Assembly: GCA_963933195.1 (NCBI GenBank)
Contig: CAWVUS010000115.1
Coordinates: 1 to 15,609, forward strand
Source: UBA8437 sp963933195
GTDB taxonomy: Bacteria > Planctomycetota > Planctomycetia > Planctomycetales > Planctomycetaceae
Reading direction: 5' to 3'
DNA: 15,609 bases
The stretch's first letter is position 1. Each line of letters opens with the position of its first letter. This document shows positions 1-8,220 of the stretch, piece by piece. The notes below the pieces were generated by a model. It saw only the letters and a list, made by a program, of their open reading frames with translations, was not told the DNA's origin and made no database searches. Both the position numbers and the translations under genes were made by a program.

Positions 1-12
1 CCGCCTGGCCGG

Positions 13-831
13 TCAGGATCGATCCTCGGGCGATGACCCGGATGACCCGGACGAGGCAGGAGTCTGAGGGACTTCCGGGATCGAGGCAGAACGGGACCCC
101 GGAGCGGGAGGGTTGTCTGCGGGCCGGTAGGTGAACACGAGGGAACACTTGGTTGCGTCGGTGTGGTTGGGGCCAGCCGAATGCAGGGTCAGGCAGTGAA
201 ACAGTAATACGTCGCCGACTTCGAGCGTGATGAGACGGCGGCTATCGAGCAGATCCTGGTTTTCAGGCAGGTCTTCCCGGAAGAACTTGTTGGGGTCAAA
301 TCGACCGGTGTCGAGTGTCATGGCATGGCTGCCGGGGACGACCTCCAGCGCGCCGTTCTCAGCGGTTTCAGGACCCAATGCCAGCCAGGCGCTGACCAAT
401 TCGGGTCGTTGAAACGACCAGTAACGGAAGTCCTGGTGCCAGGCGGTTCGGCTGGAGAACCGCGGTTGCTTGGTCATGACACAATTGTGGTGGGCCAGAG
501 GCAGGACCACATCCGGGCCGACCAACTGGGCCACGCAGGACAACAGGTCCGGGTTGGCCGCCCACCCGGCAAACAGGGGGTGTCGATTGAAGGCTTGCTG
601 CAGCCGTCGGAGCGTCGCTCCACCGTTGGCTTCGCGATTCGACGGCGCACCGGGGTACCCCAGGTCGGCTTCGTACTCGAGGGGACCTTCCGGTTTTTGG
701 AGTTCGTCCCGGATCACCGCGAGCAACTCGCCACACGTTTCGGGCGAGGCCATTTTGCGTACGACGACAAAGCCGTCGTGGTCAAAGTCCCGTTGTTCTT
801 CGGGAGTGAGTTGGCGGATTTCAGTGGCCAC
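13..831 (-). CDS. Phytanoyl-CoA dioxygenase (PhyH) family Fe(II)/2-oxoglutarate oxygenase
   Basis: This is a 272-residue cytoplasmic protein with no signal peptide. The family hydroxylates small molecules or acyl-CoAs using Fe(II), O2 and 2-oxoglutarate. The metal triad is visible: His132 and Asp134 in the WHQD motif, and the distal His217 in an HSAGPN motif typical of PhyH proteins. Arg236 in the TYRP segment is the probable 2-oxoglutarate carboxylate ligand. The substrate cannot be read from the sequence. The start is GTG, preceded by only a weak GGA-type ribosome site. The last 30 or so residues are Ser/Pro/Gly-rich and probably disordered. They include a Gly-Ser-Ser duplication encoded by two tandem copies of a 9-bp unit at 32-49. 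The gene is divergent from the adaptor gene, with 214 bp between them. The family call is firm; the biological role is unknown. Confidence 0.9.
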   Translation of the reverse strand: MATEIRQLTPEEQRDFDHDGFVVVRKMASPETCGELLAVIRDELQKPEGPLEYEADLGYPGAPSNREANGGATLRRLQQAFNRHPLFAGWAANPDLLSCVAQLVGPDVVLPLAHHNCVMTKQPRFSSRTAWHQDFRYWSFQRPELVSAWLALGPETAENGALEVVPGSHAMTLDTGRFDPNKFFREDLPENQDLLDSRRLITLEVGDVLLFHCLTLHSAGPNHTDATKCSLVFTYRPADNPPAPGSRSASIPEVPQTPASSGSSGSSPEDRS

Positions 832-1045
832 GGTTTTCCGTCAAGGGCGCACCCGTCGGTTCTTCCGGGTCTCGCCACGAGGTGTCGACAGTCTCTACAA
901 TAAACTCTTTGAGTTGGAGCCGTGGTCGGCTCGGTGACCCATCCTAGCAGGTTGTTGGATGGGGTTGGCGGGCCTGTCATGACCTTCTGTCCAGATCGTC
1001 CGCACCGGATGTCACCCGGTCGGGGACAAGAGCCCTGGAGCGACA

Positions 1046-2506
1046 ATGCCTTTACTGGTTTCCTCGTGGATCCGTCGAACCGCGGTCTCGGTTTTTGTCA
1101 GTAGTGCTTTGCTGGCGGCTGGATTTTCGGGATTTACATTTCTGGCATCACTGCGGAGCCAGCCTCCCAATCGTGAACAACAGAGACGAGTCTTCCAGGT
1201 GGACCTGTACCGCGTGGAATCCCAGCCGATGCAGCAGATCATGTCGGCATTTGGAACGGCCCGGAGTGATCACCAGGTCGTGTTGGCAGCACAGGTGGCG
1301 GGCGAGATCGTGTCGGTCCACCCTCAATTGCGAGTCGGATTGAGAATTCCTCCGCAGCAGTCCGAGGGCAAGCCGGTGATTCTTGTGGAGATTGATTCGC
1401 AGGCTTTTCAGCAGAAGGTGACCCAGGCTCAGCGGCGACTGGAAGAGGACAAGGCCGAGTTGGCCCGGCATGCCCAGGACGTCAAGAACACCACGGTATT
1501 GCTCGGGAAGGCCCGTGCGGACCGGGCCGAGTACCGCAAGGAATACGAGAGGGTCCGTGACTTGAAAGCCAAGGGCGTGGCCAGTGACAGTGATGTGACC
1601 CGAGTGACCCTGGAACTGCGACGCTACGACGATCAGGTGATTGCGCTTGAGAACCGGAAAAGCCTGCTGCCTCTGGACGAGCAGAAACTGGAGAAACGCC
1701 AGGCCGTTCACCAGGCCGATCTTGCCCTGGCCCAACTCGAACTGGACCATGCCACCGTCCAGGCGCCATTCAGTGGCGTGCTGGGGGAGGTCCACGTCGA
1801 GCAGGGGCAGTATGTGCGTCCCGGCGAGGCCCTGGTCCGCCTGGTTGATGACAGCCGGATCGAGGTTCCCGTGTCGCTGACGGCAACGGACTACGAACAG
1901 GTTCGCATGGTTCTCGATGCCGGCGAGGGCCCCCTGGTGGACCTCGCCACCGAAGAGTCGGGGGCGGCATCGTGGAAAGGTCGCGTGGTGAGATTGGCCC
2001 CCGAGATCGACGAACGGACTCGAACGGGGCGTGCCTTTGTCGTTGTCGAGAACAGTCGGCAGTCACAGCCCCTGGTGCCGGGCACCTTTGTTCACGCCCG
2101 GATTACTGGGCTGCAGCATGGTCGGGCGGTCGTGATTCCCAGGGATGCAATTTCTGTCGACAATCGGGGTCGGGAGTTTGTCTGGGTGGCGAGGACAGAG
2201 CCAGTGATGGTCGATCCGAGTGTCGCGGGCGGTCCGGCGACGGATGCCCGCACGATCGAAAGACGTCTGCTGGTCGATCAGCATGGCACCAGGCCCAGGA
2301 TGCTGCAGACACTGGCTCTCGTGGAACCGGGGATTCTCCAGGAGGGCGAGTTGGTCGTGTTGACCAATCTCGATGTGATGTCCGACGGTTCGCTGGTCCG
2401 CATGCCCGAACCCGATGAACTGCGGACTCTCGACTCGGAGCTGGCGGCCCAACCGGTGACCGTGTTGCGGAGGGTCGTTTCACCGACCGATCCGAAGACC
2501 GACTGA
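1046..2506 (+). CDS. HlyD/RND-type efflux periplasmic adaptor (membrane fusion protein)
   Basis: This 486-residue adaptor would link an inner-membrane pump to outer parts of the envelope. Residues about 13-36 form a single N-terminal membrane anchor with no lipobox. The split lipoyl domain is at about 78-117 and 235-268; the second half carries the typical QAPFSGVLGEVHVEQGQYV signature. Between the halves, about 118-233, lies a charged helical hairpin of coiled-coil character. A beta-barrel domain (about 270-355) and a membrane-proximal domain follow. The ATG has a GGAG ribosome site five bases upstream. No RND or ABC pump gene adjoins it: PhyH lies upstream in the opposite direction and a metallohydrolase follows after 101 bp. 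The transported substrate is therefore unknown. The adaptor call is firm, but assignment to an RND rather than an ABC partner is not. Confidence 0.88.
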   Translation: MPLLVSSWIRRTAVSVFVSSALLAAGFSGFTFLASLRSQPPNREQQRRVFQVDLYRVESQPMQQIMSAFGTARSDHQVVLAAQVAGEIVSVHPQLRVGLRIPPQQSEGKPVILVEIDSQAFQQKVTQAQRRLEEDKAELARHAQDVKNTTVLLGKARADRAEYRKEYERVRDLKAKGVASDSDVTRVTLELRRYDDQVIALENRKSLLPLDEQKLEKRQAVHQADLALAQLELDHATVQAPFSGVLGEVHVEQGQYVRPGEALVRLVDDSRIEVPVSLTATDYEQVRMVLDAGEGPLVDLATEESGAASWKGRVVRLAPEIDERTRTGRAFVVVENSRQSQPLVPGTFVHARITGLQHGRAVVIPRDAISVDNRGREFVWVARTEPVMVDPSVAGGPATDARTIERRLLVDQHGTRPRMLQTLALVEPGILQEGELVVLTNLDVMSDGSLVRMPEPDELRTLDSELAAQPVTVLRRVVSPTDPKTD

Positions 2507-2593
2507 GTCGGCGTGAACTGATTGTCTCGGCGGTGCTTGCAGTCGTCTCGGGAGGGCCACACAATGAGTTCCGCTTTGTCGGGTCGTGCCCCC

Positions 2594-2598
2594 AGGAG
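2594..2598 (+). promoter_or_regulatory. Ribosome binding site deciding the metallohydrolase start
   Basis: AGGAG stands nine bases before the ATG at 2608. The reading frame is open further upstream to a GTG at 2533, but that extension has no ribosome site and would bury the signal peptide behind 25 extra residues. This site therefore supports 2608 as the start. Confidence 0.7.
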
Positions 2599-2607
2599 AC
2601 TGCTCTC

Positions 2608-5049
2608 ATGAATTTTTCCGATCGCTGCGATTCTCACTCCCACCGGTTGCCGGGATTCCTTCGCTGTGCCCGGATGGTTCTCTGGGGTGTTCTCGTGGTT
2701 CTGCCGTTGATGCCGGCCACGGCCCGCGCCGGGAAATTGCCGGAGGTGGTGTCGGTTGAACGTCAGCCGCTGGTGGCAGCGACGAAACGATTGGTCGAGG
2801 CGTTGAACTATGCGGGGACCCCGCTGCCACGTGCCGATGTTGCTCGCTTGTCATCGGCCTACGCCGAAAAGAAAGACGCTGTGGCGGTCAAGACGATCCA
2901 GGCCGTGCTGGACCGGTATTCGCTGGTGGGGGTCCACGTCAATGCCGAGAGCCGGGTGAAGGTGGCCGAGGGAGCAGCGCCACGACAACTTGTTCAGCAA
3001 GGATGGCGAACTTTCCTGGTGAAGGTTCACAATGAGGCGGGCGTGACGGCCAGGCTGGTCGCCAACAGTCCGCAGGCGTTACCCGTCTACATGCGAGGCC
3101 AGGGGTCCAGGCAACGGCCCCAGTCCAAGGCGAAACTGGTTCAGCCGTCTGACGTGGGCCAGAGATTTTTGGATATTGCCCTGTTCAACAGGCAGCCTCT
3201 CAAGCCGACGCTTTCGGGACTCGAACTCGAGTACCGCATTCTTCAGTTGTACAGTCGAGACGTGGGACGGCGCGAGGCGAAATTGTCGTTTCACGTTGGA
3301 CAGGGCACACAGGACCTGGGGTTTCGTAGCGAGGTGGCGGTACTGTTTGATTGCGTGCCGGCCGTCGAGGTCTCGTTGGGAGTTCGGGATATTGATGGCA
3401 GCCCGACGACCGCAGCCTTTGTGATCCGAGACAGCCGGGGCCGGATCTACCCGAATCCCGCGCGACGCCTGGCTCCAGATTTCTTTTTTCACAACCAGGT
3501 TTATCGGGCCGACGGTGAGAGTGTTCACCTGCCACCGGGGGAATACAGCATCGAATTGTCTCGTGGTCCCGAATACGAAGTGCAGCGGCGGCAGCTGGTT
3601 GTGCCCAGTGGTGTCGCCAGCCATCGGGCCAATTTCCAACTGGCCCGATGGGTTCATCCGGCGACCCGGAGGTGGTTCTCTGGTGATCACCATGTTCACG
3701 CAGCTGGATGTGCACACTATGACAGTCCGACCGAAGGGGTGACCCCGGCGGACATGATGCGACATATTCTTGGCGAAGATCTCAACGTCGGTTGCGTGCT
3801 CTCGTGGGGACCTTGCTGGTATTCCCAGAAGCAGTACTTCGAGGGCCGAACGTCGGCACTCTCGCGACCCCAGCACCTGATGCGTTATGACGTCGAAGTC
3901 AGTGGTTTCCCCAGTTCTCATGCGGGCCACCTGTGCCTGTTGCGACTCTCCGAGGACGACTACCCCGGGACCAAGCTGATCGAGGAGTGGCCCAGTTGGA
4001 CCTTGCCGGTGCTCGATTGGGGCAAGCAGCAAGGCGGAGTGGTCGGTTACAGTCACAGCGGCTGGGGGTTGGCATTGCCCGATTACACGGCTGATGGAAA
4101 GCGGCAATTTGTCAACTACCGTCGGGTGCCCACCGGATGGAAGGGCCGTGCGGCCGACAAGTTGCCTGATTATGCGATGCCGCCGTTTGACGGGATCGGG
4201 GCCAACGAGTTCATCGTGACCGTTGCCCACGATGTCTGCCATTTCATCTCGGCCGTCGATACACCCAGCGTCTGGGAATTGAATATCTGGTACCACACGC
4301 TCAACTGCGGCTTCCGTTCCCGGATCAGTGGCGAAACGGACTTCCCCTGCATCTATGGAGACAAAGTGGGACTGGGACGGATCTACGTGAAACTCGACAA
4401 GGACCAGCCCCTGACGTTCGACAACTGGATCGCCGGGGTCCGGGACGGTCGGAGTTACTGTGGCGATGGCCGATCGCACATCCTGGATTTTCAGGTCGAC
4501 GATGTTGCGGTTGGCGAACCGGGGTCGGGCAAGGCGATCAGCCAACTCAATCTCAAGAAGCCAGGCGAGGTCAAGGTGCGGTTTGACGTGGCCGCGAGGC
4601 TGGAGCCCGAGCCGACCGATGCAACCGAGGCGATTCGCGGTAGTCGGCTTGACCAGAAACCGTACTGGCACATCGAGCGATCACGGCTGGGTGACAGCCG
4701 CCGGGTTCCGGTGGAGGTGATCGTCAATGGCTATCCGGTGGCCAGGAAGGAGATCGTTGCCGACGGGAAGACTCGGACGTTGAAATTCGACGTGCAATTG
4801 GAGCATTCCAGCTGGGTGGCTGTGCGAATTTTTCCCTCGGTTCACACCAACCCGGTGTTTGTCGAGATTGGCAAGAAGCCGGTCCGAGCCAGCCGTCGCA
4901 GTGCTCGCTGGTGTCGGCAGGCTGTTGATGTCTGCTGGAAACAGAAACAGGGGCGGATTCGGGCAACCGAGCAGCCGGCTGCCAAGGCGGCCTACGACAA
5001 GGCTCGCGCGGTTTACGACGAGATTCTCAAGCAGAGTGTCGCCGACTGA
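2608..5049 (+). CDS. Secreted CehA/McbA-like metallohydrolase (PHP-type fold)
   Basis: This is an 813-residue exported protein. Residues 1-41 form a Sec signal peptide: a basic/polar start, a hydrophobic core at 24-36, and an ARA site cleaved before Gly42. Residues 45-350 have no clear catalytic motif and look like beta-rich accessory domains. The hydrolase core begins at Gly359-Asp360 with His361, His362 and His364, followed by a GCAHY segment. Further candidate metal ligands are His483 in YSHSGWG, His541 or His545 in the AHDVCH segment, and Asp578 in SGETDFP. This arrangement resembles CehA/McbA relatives in the PHP hydrolase superfamily, which include carbaryl hydrolases but are mostly uncharacterised. 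The C-terminus from about residue 650 adds a beta-rich domain and a basic helical tail. The gene sits between an efflux adaptor and the AroDE-like gene. The substrate is unknown. Confidence 0.8.
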   Translation: MNFSDRCDSHSHRLPGFLRCARMVLWGVLVVLPLMPATARAGKLPEVVSVERQPLVAATKRLVEALNYAGTPLPRADVARLSSAYAEKKDAVAVKTIQAVLDRYSLVGVHVNAESRVKVAEGAAPRQLVQQGWRTFLVKVHNEAGVTARLVANSPQALPVYMRGQGSRQRPQSKAKLVQPSDVGQRFLDIALFNRQPLKPTLSGLELEYRILQLYSRDVGRREAKLSFHVGQGTQDLGFRSEVAVLFDCVPAVEVSLGVRDIDGSPTTAAFVIRDSRGRIYPNPARRLAPDFFFHNQVYRADGESVHLPPGEYSIELSRGPEYEVQRRQLVVPSGVASHRANFQLARWVHPATRRWFSGDHHVHAAGCAHYDSPTEGVTPADMMRHILGEDLNVGCVLSWGPCWYSQKQYFEGRTSALSRPQHLMRYDVEVSGFPSSHAGHLCLLRLSEDDYPGTKLIEEWPSWTLPVLDWGKQQGGVVGYSHSGWGLALPDYTADGKRQFVNYRRVPTGWKGRAADKLPDYAMPPFDGIGANEFIVTVAHDVCHFISAVDTPSVWELNIWYHTLNCGFRSRISGETDFPCIYGDKVGLGRIYVKLDKDQPLTFDNWIAGVRDGRSYCGDGRSHILDFQVDDVAVGEPGSGKAISQLNLKKPGEVKVRFDVAARLEPEPTDATEAIRGSRLDQKPYWHIERSRLGDSRRVPVEVIVNGYPVARKEIVADGKTRTLKFDVQLEHSSWVAVRIFPSVHTNPVFVEIGKKPVRASRRSARWCRQAVDVCWKQKQGRIRATEQPAAKAAYDKARAVYDEILKQSVAD

Positions 5050-5090
5050 TTGGACATTTCCGGGGAGCAAGTTGAGATTGAGACGATACG

Positions 5091-6542
5091 ATGATTTGTA
5101 TTTCGGTCACACCCGAATCGAGACGACTGGCCAAGGCCGACCTACTCAATGCCTCCCGCCAGGGGGACCTGATTGAGCTGTGCCTGGATCACCTGGTCCG
5201 GTCCCCGGATATCGCGGACCTGATCGAGGCGGTTGATAAGCCGATCCTCGTCACCTGTCGGCGTTCTCAGGATGGGGGGCATTGGACCGGTGATGAGACC
5301 GAACGCCTGCAATTGCTGCGGCAGGCGATCGTGGCCGAACCCGAATGGATTGAACTGGATCTGGACATTGCCAAGAAGGTGCCGCGTTATGGACGCACCA
5401 AGCGGGTGGTGGCCCACACGAGTCTTTACGAATCACTGGGAGCCACGCGAGGTGAGATCGATTCGGTATTCGACGCAGCTCGTGACGCGGATGCCGATGT
5501 GGTCAAGTTCACCTGGCCGACTCCCACGCTCGAGGCGGCCTGGCCGTTGCTCTCGACCGTCAGTCAGAAACGGGACCTGCCGGTGGTTGGTATGGGGCTG
5601 GGACCCTGTGGACTGACGTTTTCGTTGCTGGCGCGCAAGTACGGGTCCCCGTGGATCTATGCCGCGTTGGAACGGGGCATGGAGGCGTACGAGGGACAGC
5701 CAACCGTGGGAGATCTGGATGAGATCCATCGTTGGCGCTCGATCAGCAACAAGACGCATTTCATTGGTTTCGATGGATTCGATACGGGAACCATGGAACT
5801 GACCGGCCTCTTCAATCGCGCGGCCGAGACGGCGGGGCTCGACGCGAGATGGTTGCCGTTGGCCTGGAATGATACGGGCCGGCTGAAGCAGATGCTTGAG
5901 GTGTTGAAGGTGGGGGGGGTTGTCGGGCGTTCCGGTGGTGACGAACGGCTGGGTGAGCTGGCCGAGAGTCGCGAGGAAGCACTGGGAGTTGATGGGCCGG
6001 TGGACCTGCTGATGAACCGGGACGGGGCCTGGCGCGGATTCGGGTGCTTGTGGCGAGCTGCGTTGCGGACCCTGGAATCGCAACAGGAGGGAAGTGGTGA
6101 TCGACCGCTGGATCGACGCAATGTGCTGGTGTTCGGCAGCGGAGCCCTGGCACGAACGATGATCTTTGGAGTGACACGCAGAAAGGGCCTGGTCAGCGTC
6201 GCTGGCAGTAATGACCAGGAGGCACGGCAACTGGCGGTGGACAATGAGGTGCGGTTCATTCCGGCACAGAATCTCTACGACACGCTTGTGGATATCGTGG
6301 TCCTGGCCGATCCGGACTTGGAGCTGGGGCCCGGACGAGGGCAGCTCAATCCCGCGTTCCTGCGGCCACCGATGCAGGTGATCGACGTGGCGGCTGGAGA
6401 CGAGGACACCGAAGTGCTGGCCGAGGCACGGGCGCGGGGTTGCTTCGTGGTGGAGCCGAGCGTGGTCCGAAGAAACCTGGCCGAGGGGTTGTTTCGATCG
6501 ATCACGGGCCAGGAACTGCCGACGGACAATCACGAAGGGTGA
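5091..6542 (+). CDS. Divergent AroD-AroE fusion (type I dehydroquinase-like plus shikimate dehydrogenase-like)
   Basis: This 483-residue cytoplasmic protein has two recognisable halves. Residues 1-210 resemble type I 3-dehydroquinate dehydratase. Glu29, Arg57/Arg58, an acidic ELDLD stretch (88-92), His109, the Schiff-base candidate Lys139 and Gln203 are in place. However, the SR pair that supplies the substrate-binding arginine is replaced around residues 175-178 by LTFS. Residues 220-480 follow the shikimate dehydrogenase layout, with a GSGALAR nucleotide-binding turn at 349-355 and a TG-ending helix near 472. The SxS substrate motif and the catalytic lysine region are not recognisable; only NRD at 309-311 recalls the NTD motif. 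The NRT-type NADP motif reads GSND (372-375). The gene starts 41 bp after the metallohydrolase with a weak ribosome site. It may be a diverged AroDE or a relative with another substrate. Confidence 0.72.
   Translation: MICISVTPESRRLAKADLLNASRQGDLIELCLDHLVRSPDIADLIEAVDKPILVTCRRSQDGGHWTGDETERLQLLRQAIVAEPEWIELDLDIAKKVPRYGRTKRVVAHTSLYESLGATRGEIDSVFDAARDADADVVKFTWPTPTLEAAWPLLSTVSQKRDLPVVGMGLGPCGLTFSLLARKYGSPWIYAALERGMEAYEGQPTVGDLDEIHRWRSISNKTHFIGFDGFDTGTMELTGLFNRAAETAGLDARWLPLAWNDTGRLKQMLEVLKVGGVVGRSGGDERLGELAESREEALGVDGPVDLLMNRDGAWRGFGCLWRAALRTLESQQEGSGDRPLDRRNVLVFGSGALARTMIFGVTRRKGLVSVAGSNDQEARQLAVDNEVRFIPAQNLYDTLVDIVVLADPDLELGPGRGQLNPAFLRPPMQVIDVAAGDEDTEVLAEARARGCFVVEPSVVRRNLAEGLFRSITGQELPTDNHEG
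5912..5919 (+). repeat. Run of eight G inside the AroDE-like gene
   Basis: Eight consecutive G bases lie in the coding strand, covering the codons for Val-Gly-Gly-Val near residues 274-277. Loss or gain of one base would shift the frame in the dehydrogenase half. As given, the frame is intact. Confidence 0.9.
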
Positions 6543-6672
6543 TGATGGGAGACGTGGTTTTGTGCCGACTAGAGACTATGGGATGAAGGTTCATTAGAGG
6601 CCGATCCGGGCGTGGAGAAAGCCCGGGGGATTGCTTATCGTTGACAGGGTTGCGGTGGCCGTCGGCCGGGCA

Positions 6673-6678
6673 AAGGAG
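6673..6678 (+). promoter_or_regulatory. Ribosome binding site deciding the second adaptor start
   Basis: AAGGAG lies nine bases before the ATG at 6688. The frame is open upstream to a TTG at 6631, but that start has no ribosome site of its own, so 6688 is preferred. Confidence 0.7.
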
Positions 6679-6687
6679 ACGAGTCGG

Positions 6688-8220
6688 ATGGTGACTGGAG
6701 TGCAGGTCGAACTCCCTTTGGACGGGACCGAACCAGCCGCGGAGACCGGCGAGCCGAAATTGCGTCAGGTGCGTCGGCGGCCGGGCGGATGGCTGAAACT
6801 CGGCCTGGCCGCCACATTTGTTCTCGTCACCGGATTTCTGGTTGTTGACCAGTTGAGCGACTCGACCGGGGCTGATCGCCAGGGCGAGTTGGCACGGGTC
6901 CTGATTCACTCGATCGAGAGGTCGGACTTCGAGGCATTCATCACCGAGTCGGGTGATGTGGAAAGTTCCGACAACCTGGAAATTGTGTGTGAACTGGAAG
7001 CGCCGCCGGGGGCGGCGGGAACCCGCATCCTGGAAGTGGTCGACGAGGGTACGATCGTCAAGGAGGGTGACTTCCTGGTCGCCTTTGATGATACGGCGTT
7101 GAAACAGCGTCTGATCGAACAGGAAACGCTGGTTGCCACTGACGACGCGGCGGTGGTCGAGGCCCAGAGTGAATCGCAGAAAGCTGTCCAGACACTCAAT
7201 GAGTATGTTGACGGGATCTACCTGGTGGAGAAGGAGACCTTCGAGGCGAACCTGTTGACGGCCCAGTCGCTGGTCAAGACTCACAAGGATCAACTGGACC
7301 ACTTGCAGAAGATGTATCGCAAGGGATTCGTGTCGCGATTGCAGATGGAGACCCAGGCGGAAAACGTCGAAATCGCGGCCAAGTCGGTTCGCGTGGCAGA
7401 GATCAAACTCCTGGCACTCCAGAAGTACACTCGCGCGAAGTTCATTGCCGAATACAAAGCGGAAATCGCCAAGCGTGATGCGTTTCTGAAATCCACCAAG
7501 CGAAAGCTCGATCTCAGTCGCGAGAAACTGGCCGAGTTGACCGAGCAAAAGGCGAATTGTCGTATCCTGGCCCCGAAAGCGGGGCAGGTGGTGTATGCCA
7601 ATGATTACGAGCGGCGAGACAATGTGGTGATCGAGGAAGGGGCCGAGATCCGCAAGCGTCAGGTGGTGCTCCGTCTACCTGATCCGACCCAGATGAGGGT
7701 CGCGGCCAAGATCAACGACTCGAAGTTGAACCGGATCCAGGTGGGCAACTCGGCTCGAATCGTGCTGGACATCAATCCGGATTTGCCGCTGTCCGGAGAA
7801 CTGGCCGAGATCAACCCGTTTCCATTTCCTCGTCGTTGGCACGGTGCCCCGATCGAGTATGGTGCAAAGATCACGGTCAAGAATCCGCCCCGTGATCTAC
7901 GACCGGGCCAGAGGGTCAAGGTGCATATCTTCGTTGCTCACAAGGACAACGTGCTGCAAGCCCCTATCCAGTCGGTCGTGGAGCGCGATGGGAAGCACTA
8001 TTGCCTGGTGCGAAGCCGGAAGCCGACGTGGGAGTTGCGCCAGGTTACGGTGGGACCCAACAACGACAGTTTTGTGGTTGTTGAGACAGGTCTGAAGGTG
8101 GGTGATGAGGTGGCGATTAATCCCGAGTTGCTCTGGGACGATTCGGCTGGGGACATTCCCGAGCCTGGCCAGGACTCGTCGCCGTCGGGGGCCGCCGACG
8201 TGGTGCGGACCGGACCGTGA
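6688..8220 (+). CDS. HlyD/MacA-like periplasmic adaptor of an ABC-type system
   Basis: This 510-residue adaptor has a cytoplasmic N-terminal tail of about 34 residues ending in a basic RRRPGG patch. A membrane anchor at about 35-54 follows, then periplasmic domains. The first lipoyl half is around 95-135. A long charged, largely helical segment (about 140-288) forms the coiled-coil hairpin, which is longer than in the adaptor at 1046. The second lipoyl half has the motif CRILAPKAGQVVY near 291-303. A beta-barrel (about 330-415) and a membrane-proximal domain follow. The C-terminal 25 residues are Pro/Ser/Asp-rich. The stop codon overlaps the permease start (TGATG), so the two are translationally coupled and almost certainly work together, as MacA does with MacB. 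No signal peptidase site is apparent. The cargo is unknown. Confidence 0.87.
   Translation: MVTGVQVELPLDGTEPAAETGEPKLRQVRRRPGGWLKLGLAATFVLVTGFLVVDQLSDSTGADRQGELARVLIHSIERSDFEAFITESGDVESSDNLEIVCELEAPPGAAGTRILEVVDEGTIVKEGDFLVAFDDTALKQRLIEQETLVATDDAAVVEAQSESQKAVQTLNEYVDGIYLVEKETFEANLLTAQSLVKTHKDQLDHLQKMYRKGFVSRLQMETQAENVEIAAKSVRVAEIKLLALQKYTRAKFIAEYKAEIAKRDAFLKSTKRKLDLSREKLAELTEQKANCRILAPKAGQVVYANDYERRDNVVIEEGAEIRKRQVVLRLPDPTQMRVAAKINDSKLNRIQVGNSARIVLDINPDLPLSGELAEINPFPFPRRWHGAPIEYGAKITVKNPPRDLRPGQRVKVHIFVAHKDNVLQAPIQSVVERDGKHYCLVRSRKPTWELRQVTVGPNNDSFVVVETGLKVGDEVAINPELLWDDSAGDIPEPGQDSSPSGAADVVRTGP

Noticed and set aside
896..901. TACAAT as a -10 element for the first adaptor operon
   Set aside because: No acceptable -35 lies 16-18 bases upstream, and the start codon is 145 bp away. 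A promoter is probably somewhere in this divergent gap but cannot be placed.
1004..1020. Inverted repeat ACCGG/CCGGT ahead of the first adaptor gene
   Set aside because: Five-bp arms with a seven-base loop are expected by chance in sequence of this composition, and nothing links it to a promoter.
3079..4671. A 530-codon open frame on the minus strand inside the metallohydrolase gene
   Set aside because: It lies entirely within a gene with a signal peptide, a ribosome site and metal motifs on the plus strand. Its translation is low-complexity and shows no recognisable domain. It is a GC-rich shadow frame.
5433..6533. Long minus-strand frame opposite the AroDE-like gene, and a similar one at 6502-7548
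   Set aside because: Both translations are rich in Arg, His and Pro without domain signatures, and they overlap well-supported plus-strand genes.
6641..6646. Perfect TTGACA in the gap before the second adaptor
   Set aside because: No -10-like hexamer occurs 16-18 bases downstream, where the sequence is GC-rich, so a promoter cannot be supported.
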